From NCBI GenBank assembly GCA_013178185.1, contig JABLXC010000029.1:1-64000 (forward strand): a stretch of 64,000 bases of DNA, in the 5' to 3' direction. Below are positions 17,415 to 25,247 of this stretch, one piece after another. Origin of the DNA: Anaerolineae bacterium (GTDB taxonomy: Bacteria; Chloroflexota; Anaerolineae; Anaerolineales; Anaerolineaceae). Numbering within the stretch: position 1 is the first letter of the stretch; each line of letters opens with the position of its first letter. Both the position numbers and the translations under genes were made by a program. The notes under the pieces were generated by a model. That model did no database searches. It was not told the origin of the DNA and was given only the letters and a program-made list of their open reading frames with translations.

Positions 17415-18188
17415 ATGGATGAAACGATCCGGGGAGTCATCTTCGATATTGACGGCGTGCTGGAATACCAGGGCGTGGTTTTTCCGGGCGCCATCGAAAC
17501 CGTGCAGGCGCTGCGCCAAAAAGGGCTGGCGCTGCGCTTTCTCACCAACAGCACCTTGAAGAACCGCCAGACCTGCGCAGCAAAGCTGAACCGCAAGGGT
17601 TTCAGGGTTGACCCCTCGGAGGTCTTCACCGCTTCGTACATCGCCGCAGTGTATCTGCGCGGGTTAAACCCGCGCTCTTGCTGGGTCATGCTGGAAGCCG
17701 AAGGGCTGGAAGAATTTAAAGACATCCCGCAGGATGAGGAGAACCCCGAATACCTGGTGGTGGGCGATAACCGCAGCCGCTTTGATTTCCAAACGCTCAA
17801 CAAAGCGTTACGCTGCCTGCGCCGGGGCAGCAAGCTGATCGGGCTGCTTTCTGAGCTGGTGGACTCCAGCCTGGGAGAGCTGGAGTTGAACGTCGGTTCC
17901 TGGGTGGGCATGCTGGAACGGGCTTCAGGGGTCCCGGCGGTTTATACCGGCAAGCCTGCCGCGTTTGCCTTTGAACTGGCGCTGAAAAGCATAGGCCTGG
18001 AGGCCTGTCAGGTGCTGATGGTCGGCGACCGGGTGTCCAGCGACATCCAGGGCGCTCAGGCCTGCGGCATGAAGACCGCGCTCCTGCGGACGGGAGAGTT
18101 CCAGCCGGGCGATTTGGAGGGCGCGGTTCAACCAGACTATCTCTTTGACTCGATTAGCGAGATTTTGGAGATATTCCCGCCGGGTTGA
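17415..18188 (+). CDS. HAD-superfamily phosphatase, NagD/IIA type
   Basis: 257 residues from ATG 17415, with GGAAGG upstream. Motif I is VIFDIDGVL with nucleophile Asp at 11. Motif II is FLTNSTLKN. The cap contains YLVVGDNRSRFDFQTLNKAL, and motif III/IV is VYTGKPAAFAFEL followed by LMVGDRVSSDIQGAQACGM. The IIA cap and the 'TGKP' motif match the NagD/LHPP-like group, which acts on nucleoside monophosphates, phosphoglycolate or phospholysine/phosphohistidine. The substrate cannot be told. It converges with the metal ATPase gene 30 bp downstream. The 258 bases before it hold no recognised gene. Confidence 0.85.
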   Translation: MDETIRGVIFDIDGVLEYQGVVFPGAIETVQALRQKGLALRFLTNSTLKNRQTCAAKLNRKGFRVDPSEVFTASYIAAVYLRGLNPRSCWVMLEAEGLEEFKDIPQDEENPEYLVVGDNRSRFDFQTLNKALRCLRRGSKLIGLLSELVDSSLGELELNVGSWVGMLERASGVPAVYTGKPAAFAFELALKSIGLEACQVLMVGDRVSSDIQGAQACGMKTALLRTGEFQPGDLEGAVQPDYLFDSISEILEIFPPG

Positions 18189-18218
18189 GGCGATCATGGC
18201 GCTTTTGCCCGTTTGGCT

Positions 18219-20159
18219 TCAGTTGTCGCTGCGCAGCCCAATCAACCGGGCTGAATTTGCAATCACCGGAATAGAAGAGAGTTCGTGCAGCAATGCCCCA
18301 GTCACAGGCGTCAGGATACCGGCAATGGTCAGCAGCACTGCGATCGCCAGGACGCCCAATGAAAAAGCCAGGTTCTGGCGGATGGCGCGCATGGCCTGCC
18401 GGGAGAGATGGATCAGGTGTGGCAGGCGGGAAAGGTCATCCGACAGGAGCGAAATCTCCGCGGTTTCAATGGCCAGATCGGTTCCTCCAAACCCCATCGC
18501 GATGCCTACGTCTGCCGTAGCCAGCGCCGGGCCATCGTTAATCCCATCTCCCACAAAGGCCACCACCTGGCGTTCCTGCTGCACTTTCTGAACCAGCTCA
18601 ACTTTTTCATGCGGCAGCACTCCGGCATAGACTTCCCGGATCCCAAGTTCCTCTGCAACACGTTTTGCCGTTTGCTGGTGGTCTCCGGTTAATAAGATTG
18701 TTCGCAATCCGATCTCCTGCAGTCGCGCAAGCATAGGCTTACTTTCCGGGCGAATCGTGTCCTCAAACAGGAGCAGGCCGCTTATTTGCTGGTTGACCGC
18801 CGTTAAAATCACGGTCTGGCCAGTCCGGGTCGCGCTGGCAATCTGGCGTTCCATCTCCGGCGCTAACGTAATCCCCTGGCTAGCCAGCAATTGGGGCTTT
18901 CCCAGCAGCACTGTTGTTGCTCCGATCCGCGCCTGAACGCCAAAACCGGGCAGGGCGTCGAAGGAATCGGGATCAATAACTTCGATCCTCTTTTCCTGGG
19001 CGGCCTGTACCACCGATTTCCCCAGCGGATGCTCGCTGAATTTTTCTGCAACTGCGGATAAGCGAAGAACTTCGCTCGAAGGCAGGCCATTGACTGACAC
19101 CACCTGGACCAGGCGGGGCCTGCCCGAGGTCAGGGTGCCGGTTTTATCAAAGATGATGGTGGTAACCTTCGCCAGCGACTCGATGGTCGCGCCGCGTTTG
19201 ACCAGGCTGCCGCGCAAGGCTGCATTTCCAATCGAAGCGACCAGCGCGGTGGGCGTAGCCAGGACCATGACGCACGGGCAGAAGACGATCAAGACGGTGA
19301 TCGCGCGCAGCACATCCCCGGTCACTGCCCACAGGATGAGCCCTAAGAGGATGGCGGCTGGCGTATAGAATTTGGCGTACCGGTTGAGGATGCGCTCAAT
19401 GGGCGCTTTGTTTTCCTGGGCTTCCAGCACCATGCGGCGGATCTTCCCCAGGGTTGTCCGCTCGCCGATCTGGGTAGCGCATACCTCCAGCGCGCCGTTC
19501 TCGTTCAGCGTACCGGCATACACTTTGTCGCCAGGGTTCTTCTCCACTGAAAGGCTCTCGCCGGTAATGGCCGCCTGGTTGAGCAGGGCGCTACCGCTGA
19601 GCACCTCGCCATCCACCGCCAGGCGCTCCCCCGGCCGGACCAGGATCGTATCGCCCACCTGCACGGCATCCAGCGGAACGATCATATCCCCCTCCGGCTT
19701 GCGTACTGTCACCCGGTCGGGGAGCAGGCGCGCCAGATCTTCCAGCGCATGCCCGGCTCGCGCCGCGACGAACTCTTCCAGCATGCCGCCCAATAAGAGC
19801 AGCACGGCTACCACCGCCGCGGCGGCGTATTCGCCGATGAGAATGGCGGCCAGCGTGGCCAGCGAAACCGGAATATCCGCCGTGAAGTCGCCTTCCCGAA
19901 TGCCCTGGATCGCGGACCACCAGATATAACTGGAGCCCACCAGCGCGGCGGCCAGATAGACCCATTGGGCATTCGTCTGGGGCGCCTGCTCAGAGATGAT
20001 TTCAGCGGGATTAAGCGCAATCGCGATCAACAACAGCAAGCCGCTGAAAGCTGTAAACAGCGTGCCAGGATCCAACAAAAAGCTTCGGTAGTGATTGGTA
20101 AAGGTACGAACGCCCCGGACGCAGGTTGCGCAGGTTGTAACAAAGCGATCCATGATCAT
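18219..20159 (-). CDS. P1B-type heavy-metal-translocating ATPase
   Basis: 646 residues. Membrane CPC motif at 294-296 (VFCPCVMVLATPTAL), phosphorylated Asp near 338 (FDKTGTLTSGRP), SEHPLGKS, and the hinge GDGINDGPALATADVGIAMG. There is no N-terminal HMA domain; the short N-terminus has only CATC. The last helix reads GALLHELSSIPVIANSARL, which is not the copper signature and is closer to Zn/Cd/Co-type pumps, but selectivity is uncertain. It probably exports divalent metal from the cytoplasm. It follows the ArsR regulator gene by 15 bp and shares its promoter, so metal-induced derepression is expected. Confidence 0.93.
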   Translation of the reverse strand: MIMDRFVTTCATCVRGVRTFTNHYRSFLLDPGTLFTAFSGLLLLIAIALNPAEIISEQAPQTNAQWVYLAAALVGSSYIWWSAIQGIREGDFTADIPVSLATLAAILIGEYAAAAVVAVLLLLGGMLEEFVAARAGHALEDLARLLPDRVTVRKPEGDMIVPLDAVQVGDTILVRPGERLAVDGEVLSGSALLNQAAITGESLSVEKNPGDKVYAGTLNENGALEVCATQIGERTTLGKIRRMVLEAQENKAPIERILNRYAKFYTPAAILLGLILWAVTGDVLRAITVLIVFCPCVMVLATPTALVASIGNAALRGSLVKRGATIESLAKVTTIIFDKTGTLTSGRPRLVQVVSVNGLPSSEVLRLSAVAEKFSEHPLGKSVVQAAQEKRIEVIDPDSFDALPGFGVQARIGATTVLLGKPQLLASQGITLAPEMERQIASATRTGQTVILTAVNQQISGLLLFEDTIRPESKPMLARLQEIGLRTILLTGDHQQTAKRVAEELGIREVYAGVLPHEKVELVQKVQQERQVVAFVGDGINDGPALATADVGIAMGFGGTDLAIETAEISLLSDDLSRLPHLIHLSRQAMRAIRQNLAFSLGVLAIAVLLTIAGILTPVTGALLHELSSIPVIANSARLIGLRSDN

Positions 20160-20174
20160 GGCAATACCTTCAAT

Positions 20175-20564
20175 TTAGGGTAAGGAATATGGGTGGTCGG
20201 GGATTTGATGAACCAGGTGATCAGCCGTATATTCGGCTTCGCGAAACAGAGCGGCCAGGTGTTGCTGCGCCAGCGCATAGATTACGCGGGCGCCCTTGCG
20301 TTGCGCCGAGACCAGCCGCCGGTCCTTGAGCAGCCGCATCTGGTGCGACACCGCCGATTCCGATACCCCGGCTAAGAGCGCCAGATCCCCAACGCACAGT
20401 GGCTGCTGAGAGAGGGCGAAGATGATCTTCGCCCGGGTAGGATCCGCCAGGGATGCAAAGATATCCACCAGGGTCTGCAAATGCGCTTCAGGTGGCATCT
20501 TTGCCTGAATCTCAAGCAAATGGGTGTTTTTGCTGGTAGAAGACAGAATGGTGTGGTTGTCCAA
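20175..20564 (-). CDS. ArsR/SmtB-family metal-responsive repressor
   Basis: About 129 residues from TTG 20564, chosen because AAGGAAGGG lies five bases upstream and because the further upstream in-frame starts fall inside the promoter/operator. The winged helix reads LADPTRAKIIFAL, LCVGDLALLAGVSESAVSHQ and RLLKDRRLVSAQRKG. The alpha3 site keeps one Cys (LCVGDL instead of ELCVCDL). Helix alpha5 has QQHLAALFRE...DHLVHQ, similar to SmtB/CzrA's DxH...HxxE site but with the second half displaced by about three residues. It represses the downstream metal ATPase and itself. Confidence 0.9.
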   Translation of the reverse strand: MDNHTILSSTSKNTHLLEIQAKMPPEAHLQTLVDIFASLADPTRAKIIFALSQQPLCVGDLALLAGVSESAVSHQMRLLKDRRLVSAQRKGARVIYALAQQHLAALFREAEYTADHLVHQIPDHPYSLP

Positions 20565-20586
20565 TATGCCCTTCCTTAATCTGAAC

Positions 20587-20606
20587 ATCTGAGCAGGCAC
20601 TCAGAT
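20587..20606 (-). promoter_or_regulatory. Predicted ArsR/SmtB operator
   Basis: ATCTGAG (20587-20593), six bases, CTCAGAT (20600-20606): a perfect 7-base inverted repeat. The TGAg-N6-cTCA core resembles SmtB/CzrA operators (TGAA-N6-TTCA). It touches the -10 box and the likely transcription start, so binding would block polymerase. Confidence 0.8.
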
Positions 20607-20632
20607 TATAATTGTGAAGAAAGATTTGTCAA
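20605..20632 (-). promoter_or_regulatory. Promoter of the arsR-metal ATPase operon
   Basis: On the minus strand, TTGACA (20632-20627), a 16-base spacer and a perfect TATAAT (20610-20605). Confidence 0.85.
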
Positions 20633-20850
20633 CCCAAAGCCATTCCAGCCCGCCGGATCAGCGGGAGCTCAAGACCAGATCAGCCAAGATATGGAAACAA
20701 TTTGCTAAACCCTTATCCATAAATCGGCATACCGGCGGCAATTGGTTTCCCGTCTTCGCGCTGGAAAGCGACCAGGCAGGTCGCCCGAATTTTCTTGCTG
20801 CGGGGTACAATTAATCATCAGACCCGATCCCAGTGTTCAGGAGCCTAAAA

Positions 20851-21162
20851 ATGAAAATACTAGCCATTGAAAAAGATAAACCCGGCGTCACCCCAGAGCA
20901 GTTACAACCCTTTCTCAAGGAGGAATCGGCGCGGGCCTGGGAGCTTTACCAGGATGGCATCTTGCGCGAATTGTATTTCCGCGCCGATTTTCCGGCGGCT
21001 GTTCTGATGATGGAAGCCGCCAGTCTCGAAGAAGCCGAAAAAGCGCTTGCCACCTTGCCGCTGGTTCGCGAAGGGCTGGTTGCGTTCGACCTGATCCCAT
21101 TAGCTCCCTATCCGGGCTTTGCTCGTTTGTTTGCCAGTTCGGATCTTTTTTTCACCCCTTAG
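20851..21162 (+). CDS. Small protein, muconolactone-isomerase-like fold
   Basis: 103 residues from ATG 20851. The pattern MKILAIEKDKPGV...AWELYQDGILRELYFRADFPAAVLMMEAASLEEAEKAL (positions 1-75) is that of the muconolactone delta-isomerase/YciI-like ferredoxin-fold superfamily, which oligomerises and often acts on small aromatic or lactone substrates. The key features are the beta-strand LAIEK, the helix EESARAWELYQ and the 'LPL' turn before the last strand. No pathway partner is adjacent, so the function is open. Confidence 0.55.
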   Translation: MKILAIEKDKPGVTPEQLQPFLKEESARAWELYQDGILRELYFRADFPAAVLMMEAASLEEAEKALATLPLVREGLVAFDLIPLAPYPGFARLFASSDLFFTP

Positions 21163-21262
21163 CAGTTTAAATTTGTGATTGTTTTTGCGCCCGCAGTTTG
21201 TTATCATTATGTAAGAACGACCCATTGCTATTCATACCCAATTCATTTGACAGGAGGGAACA

Positions 21263-21706
21263 ATGGCTACCGTTAGAGACTTATTGCGTACAAAGGGCGA
21301 TTCCGTTTGGTTCGTCACCCCCAAGACGACCGTCATAGACGCCCTGAAGTACCTTGCCGAGAAGGACATCGGCGCTTTACTGGTTTTGGATAATAGCCGG
21401 TTGGCCGGCATTATCTCTGAACGAGATTTCGTGCGCATGATTGCCGAGACCGGCGTTTGCAGCACCCAGACGACGGTACAAGAATATATGACCACCGAGG
21501 TGTTTACCGTTCAGCCTGAGCAGACCGTGGAAGACTGCATGCGGTTGATGACCGATAAACGCATCCGCCATTTGCCGGTTCAAGAAGGGGACAAGATCAT
21601 CGGGGTCATCTCGATTGGCGATGTGGTGAAAGAGATCATCAACCGGCAGGGCAAGACCATCGAACAGCTCGAAAACTTTATCGGCGGGCGGGGATACGGC
21701 CAGTAA
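21263..21706 (+). CDS. Two-CBS-domain protein
   Basis: 147 residues with AGGAGG six bases upstream of ATG 21263. Two CBS repeats (about 8-65 and 75-130) carry the usual motifs: VIDALKYLAEKDIGALLVLD, LAGIISERDFVRMI, then VEDCMRLMTDKRIRHLPVQE and IIGVISIGDVVKEI. CBS pairs bind adenosine nucleotides and act as energy or ligand sensors. A stand-alone pair like this has no output domain and may bind a partner in trans. It ends before a clear terminator, so it is monocistronic. Confidence 0.9.
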   Translation: MATVRDLLRTKGDSVWFVTPKTTVIDALKYLAEKDIGALLVLDNSRLAGIISERDFVRMIAETGVCSTQTTVQEYMTTEVFTVQPEQTVEDCMRLMTDKRIRHLPVQEGDKIIGVISIGDVVKEIINRQGKTIEQLENFIGGRGYGQ

Positions 21707-21737
21707 CCCGCTCCAGGCTTCTGGCTGGCAAACATGC

Positions 21738-21764
21738 AGACAGGCGATCAGCCTGTCTTTTTTT
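21738..21764 (+). terminator. Intrinsic terminator after the CBS gene
   Basis: AGACAGGC (21738-21745), a 5-base loop, GCCTGTCT (21751-21758) and a run of seven T. Confidence 0.9.
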
Positions 21765-22124
21765 GTGGCTGGATGGCGGTAAGAGGCGCCAGCTTACCGC
21801 CATCTGGTTTGCGATGCCAGCGGGCAACTGCCGATCCCTTTTGGGATCGTTTTGATGGCACATGCAGCCATTGCGCTGGGCGTCCCTGTCTCGGCCACCT
21901 ATCCCTTTGCCGGGGGGGATCGCGGCGCTGTCTTGTTCCCTGGTCGCTTTCTTCACCCGCTGAGCTGTTGCCCGATTTCCTATTGAACTTTCTTCCCCAT
22001 TTGTGTAAAGTGAAGATAAGCCCTGCCTGGTTCGCGGCGCTCAGGGCCAGGTGCTGCAGCATGGATGACTGTCTGCTGGCCCCATACCCTGCGGCTAACC
22101 GGTTTTGTTCAGGAGGCTGCAAAA
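21765..22124. other. Intergenic stretch, no gene supported
   Basis: About 360 bases between a terminator and the next small gene. Open frames here lack ribosome sites and recognisable sequence. I see no RNA gene. Confidence 0.4.
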
Positions 22125-22376
22125 ATGGAGACCTGTATCGGCGTGGTTACGCACTACTATAATCACATCGGCGTTGCCGTTTTGTCGCTTTCGGATACCC
22201 TGAAGCTCAACGATCTGATTCATGTTCTGGGATATTCCACCGACTTTTATCAAAAAGTCTCGTCTATGGAGATCGAACATCACAAGGTGCTCTCGGCGGG
22301 TCCAGGCATGGAAGTGGCTCTCAAAGTGGATGAAGTCGTCCGAAGGGGGGATGAAATCTACCTCGTGCAGGAGTGA
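22125..22376 (+). CDS. EF-Tu domain-2-like small protein
   Basis: 83 residues from ATG 22125 with an AGGAGG about 10 bases upstream. The sequence METCIGVVTHYYNHIGVAVL, then LKLNDLIHVLGYSTDFYQ, EIEHHKVLSAGPGMEVALKV and RRGDEIYLV matches the pattern of small stand-alone proteins made only of the translation-factor domain-2 beta-barrel. In complete factors this barrel contacts the ribosome or tRNA. The role of stand-alone copies is not known. It lies 85 bp before the TPP enzyme gene. Confidence 0.7.
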   Translation: METCIGVVTHYYNHIGVAVLSLSDTLKLNDLIHVLGYSTDFYQKVSSMEIEHHKVLSAGPGMEVALKVDEVVRRGDEIYLVQE

Positions 22377-22461
22377 GCTGCTCTCATTGCAGAAGGTATC
22401 AGGGCTGGCGGGCTTCCGTTTATAATACGGCTATCCAATTCTACGGCGGGAGATTCAGCCA

Positions 22462-24147
22462 ATGCCTTCTTCATCCTCCAAAGGTTCCGACCTTTTCCTC
22501 CAAACTTTAATCCAGCGCGGCGTTCGCTATATTTTTGGCAACCCAGGCACCACCGAATCCGGGCTGGTGGATTGTATTGCCGGTTACCCTGAGATCGAAT
22601 ACATCATTACATTGCACGAAGGCATCGCGGTTGGCATTGCGGATGGTTTTGCGCAGGCAACGCGCCGCCCGGCGGTCGTCAATTTGCATGTTGCGCCAGG
22701 CCTGGGCAATGGGCTGGGGATGCTGTTCAATGCCTGGGTGGGACGTTCGCCGCTCATCCTGACCGCCGGACAACAAGATACCCGCCTTCTGTTGCGGGAT
22801 CCGCTGCTGGCGCACGACCTGGTCGCGATGGCGGCCCCCCTGGTCAAGTGGAGCGTGCAGGCTCAACGCTCAGACGAACTGCCGCTCATCCTGCACCGGG
22901 CGTTCAAAGTGGCAGGCGATCCTCCGCCTGGGCCGGTGTTCCTCTCCCTGCCGATCAATGTGCTGGACGAACCCTGTTCTCAACAGCCTCTTCCGCCGGT
23001 TGATCTTGCCTCCCAGACCTTGCCCGATCCGCAAGCGGTGGAAAGGGCGGCGGCTGTGCTTTTGCGTTCCGGCAACCCGGTCATTGTCTGCGGTGAAGAA
23101 GTGGTCCGTTCCGGCGCGCAGCAGGAGCTGAAGGATGTGGCCGAAATCCTTGGCGCTCCGGTCTGGACGACCATGCTCCAAACCGGGGTGGTCTTCCCAA
23201 TGAATCACCCGCAGTTTCGCGGCGAACTGGAAGACAACCACGCTGCAATTCGAGCCCGCCTGGAGGGGGCGGACGCTGTTTTCCTGGTGGGGGGTGATTT
23301 TTTCCGTGAGGTCTTCTATACCCCGGTTTCACCCTTTCCTGAAGGGGCGCGGCTGGTGCAGTTCGAGGCTACGCCTGAGATGCTGGCCAGAAATTTTGTC
23401 CCCGAGGTGGGCGTCGCCGCCAGCCTGCGGCCTGCTCTGGCGCAGCTCGCCGAGCGATTACAGAGCCTGGCGCCGCCTGAATTTAAACAGCAGGCAGCCG
23501 CCCGGCGCGCCCTGTTTGCACAGGAAAAGGAAAAGGCCCAGCGCCAGCAGGCTGCCCTGGTAGAATCGCTGGCGGCGCAGCAGCCGATGGCGCGCCCGGT
23601 GTTGATGGCGGCGCTCAAACGGGCGCTACCTCAAAATGTGATCGTGGTGGGCGAGGCGATCACCACCGCGCCGGATATGTTCCGAGCTTTCCAGTTCGAA
23701 CAGCCCGGAGATTACTACGGCTCGCGCGGCGGCGGGATCGGGCAGGGTTTGCCCGGCGCGCTGGGGGTGCAATTGGCGCACCCCGACCGGCCGGTGGCGG
23801 CAATTTCTGGCGACGGCTCTGCTCTGTTCAGCATCCAGGCACTCTGGACTGCGGCGCGCTACAACATCCCGGTGGTCTTCCTGATCCTCAATAACCGCAG
23901 TTATCGCATCCTCAAAATGAACCTCGAGCGCTATCGGAATTTCTTTGCCAGCCGCGGGCAGCAGACGCATCAGTTTTTGGACCTGCAGCAGCCAGAAATT
24001 GACTTTGTGGCGCTGGCGCAAGGTTTTGGCGTCCCGGCCATGCGGGTCAGCGCGCCAGACCAGGTAGCCCCGGCAGTGGGGGTGGCTCTTGCAAGCGGAG
24101 GACCCTATTTACTCGATCTCCTGGTAGATGGCTCGCTTGCTCCGTAA
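22462..24147 (+). CDS. TPP-dependent decarboxylase, benzoylformate-decarboxylase-like
   Basis: 561 residues with three-domain TPP-enzyme architecture. The N-terminal Pyr domain has FGNPGTTESG, cofactor Glu at 53 (LHEGIAVGIADGFAQATRRP) and NLHVAPGLGNGLG with His 76. The C-terminal PP domain has SGDGSALFSIQALWTAARYN followed by FLILNNRSY, the GDG-N TPP/Mg motif, near 450-478. Compared with Pseudomonas benzoylformate decarboxylase, as I recall its sequence, His70 is kept (His 76), Ser26 is replaced by Thr 30, and the His281 region (FRYHQY) is FREVFYTP with no His. It is probably a 2-oxoacid decarboxylase or related carboligase, but the substrate may differ from benzoylformate. Confidence 0.85.
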   Translation: MPSSSSKGSDLFLQTLIQRGVRYIFGNPGTTESGLVDCIAGYPEIEYIITLHEGIAVGIADGFAQATRRPAVVNLHVAPGLGNGLGMLFNAWVGRSPLILTAGQQDTRLLLRDPLLAHDLVAMAAPLVKWSVQAQRSDELPLILHRAFKVAGDPPPGPVFLSLPINVLDEPCSQQPLPPVDLASQTLPDPQAVERAAAVLLRSGNPVIVCGEEVVRSGAQQELKDVAEILGAPVWTTMLQTGVVFPMNHPQFRGELEDNHAAIRARLEGADAVFLVGGDFFREVFYTPVSPFPEGARLVQFEATPEMLARNFVPEVGVAASLRPALAQLAERLQSLAPPEFKQQAAARRALFAQEKEKAQRQQAALVESLAAQQPMARPVLMAALKRALPQNVIVVGEAITTAPDMFRAFQFEQPGDYYGSRGGGIGQGLPGALGVQLAHPDRPVAAISGDGSALFSIQALWTAARYNIPVVFLILNNRSYRILKMNLERYRNFFASRGQQTHQFLDLQQPEIDFVALAQGFGVPAMRVSAPDQVAPAVGVALASGGPYLLDLLVDGSLAP

Positions 24148-24182
24148 TCTTGTTTCTGCTCAAAAATTTTAAGATTGACCAC

Positions 24183-24211
24183 TTGAAAAGCATGCTGTTT
24201 TACTATATAAT
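24183..24211 (+). promoter_or_regulatory. Promoter of the NMT1/deacetylase/ABC operon
   Basis: TTGAAA (24183-24188), 17-base spacer, perfect TATAAT (24206-24211), in a strikingly AT-rich patch. Confidence 0.8.
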
Positions 24212-24213
24212 AC

Positions 24214-24235
24214 ATATCATAATATATTATGATAT
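24214..24235. promoter_or_regulatory. 22-bp perfect palindrome at the transcription start (predicted operator)
   Basis: ATATCATAATA (24214-24224) is followed directly by its exact complement (24225-24235). It starts two bases after the -10 box and covers the expected +1, the classic place for a repressor. The GntR/FCD gene at the end of the operon is a candidate binder, but no second copy is found near that gene. Confidence 0.75.
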
Positions 24236-24329
24236 ATGTTTGCTATAAAAGAACTTCCCCATTGCAAATCATAGGTCGCGCAATTTAAAAATTGGTCACC
24301 CGCTGGGGCCGTAAACGACGGGAGCAAAG

Positions 24330-25247
24330 ATGATTTCTATTGATTTTCAACTGGACTGGAAACCCAATTTTCAATTTGCTGGGCTTATCTACGCACAACA
24401 GCGCGGCTGGTACAGCAAAGCCGGGATCAACCTCCGGCTCATCCCCTGGCAGGGTATGACCAACCCCGTGGATGCTTTGCGAAAGAATGGGAATGTGATT
24501 GCCAGCGCCGAAGAACACCTGATCATTCAGGGGCGTTCAGCGGGGATGCCTATCCGCGCCATCGGCGCCATGCTTCAGTATTCACCAATCGGGTGGATGG
24601 CGCTGGAGGAATCCGGCATCCAAAGCCTGGAAGACCTGAAAGGAAAACGGCTTGGCATACACGGCGACGGCAGGATGGCTGTTGAAGACGTGATGGATCA
24701 CTTTAGCATCCAAAAAGATGAAATTGAGATTGTTGAGATCGGATACGAGTACGGCGAAATCCTGAAAAGCGGCGAATGCGACGCAGTTCAGTGCCTGGTG
24801 ATGGCAGAACCCTTGGAATTGAAAGCGGAGGGTTTCCGCCTTTCTGTCATGCCGGCTTACCGCTGGGGGTATGAATCGTACTGCCAGGTCATGGCAGTAA
24901 GCGAGCAATTTCTCAAGGCAGAACCCGCTTTGCTAGAAGAGATTTTAACCATCACGTTCAATGGCTGGCGGTCGGCTCTTGAGGAGATCGAAACGGTTTC
25001 CTCGTGGATCGTTGAAAAATACCTGCCAGAGACCGACGCGGCGCTGGAAGCCGAGATGCTCAAAGCCTTTATCCCTTTCATTGAAGGCAAAGTTGGCCGC
25101 GCGCGCATCGGCTGGATGGAAACTGACCGCTGGGAGCGATCAATTCAAAGGATGGTAAAAAACGGCATGATCCGCCGGCCCATCCAGGCTGGAGAAATCA
25201 TGACGAACAGGTTCGTTGAATCCATCGATCAAGGAGCAGAACGATGA
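24330..25247 (+). CDS. NMT1/THI5-like periplasmic-binding-fold protein without a signal peptide
   Basis: 305 residues, start ATG 24330 with GGGAG upstream. The opening ISIDFQLDWKPNFQFAGLIY, then AQQRGWYSKAGINLRLIPWQ is the NMT1/THI5/SsuA-type ligand-binding fold (compare ThiY 'DWFPNTNHAGLYVA..G'). The mature-type sequence begins at residue 1: no Tat, Sec or lipobox region precedes it and no upstream in-frame extension looks like one. It would therefore be cytosolic, as THI5-type pyrimidine-synthesis proteins are. It is the first gene of a transporter operon and overlaps the deacetylase gene by 4 bp. It may bind or process the transported compound; enzymatic activity is unproven. Confidence 0.8.
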   Translation: MISIDFQLDWKPNFQFAGLIYAQQRGWYSKAGINLRLIPWQGMTNPVDALRKNGNVIASAEEHLIIQGRSAGMPIRAIGAMLQYSPIGWMALEESGIQSLEDLKGKRLGIHGDGRMAVEDVMDHFSIQKDEIEIVEIGYEYGEILKSGECDAVQCLVMAEPLELKAEGFRLSVMPAYRWGYESYCQVMAVSEQFLKAEPALLEEILTITFNGWRSALEEIETVSSWIVEKYLPETDAALEAEMLKAFIPFIEGKVGRARIGWMETDRWERSIQRMVKNGMIRRPIQAGEIMTNRFVESIDQGAER

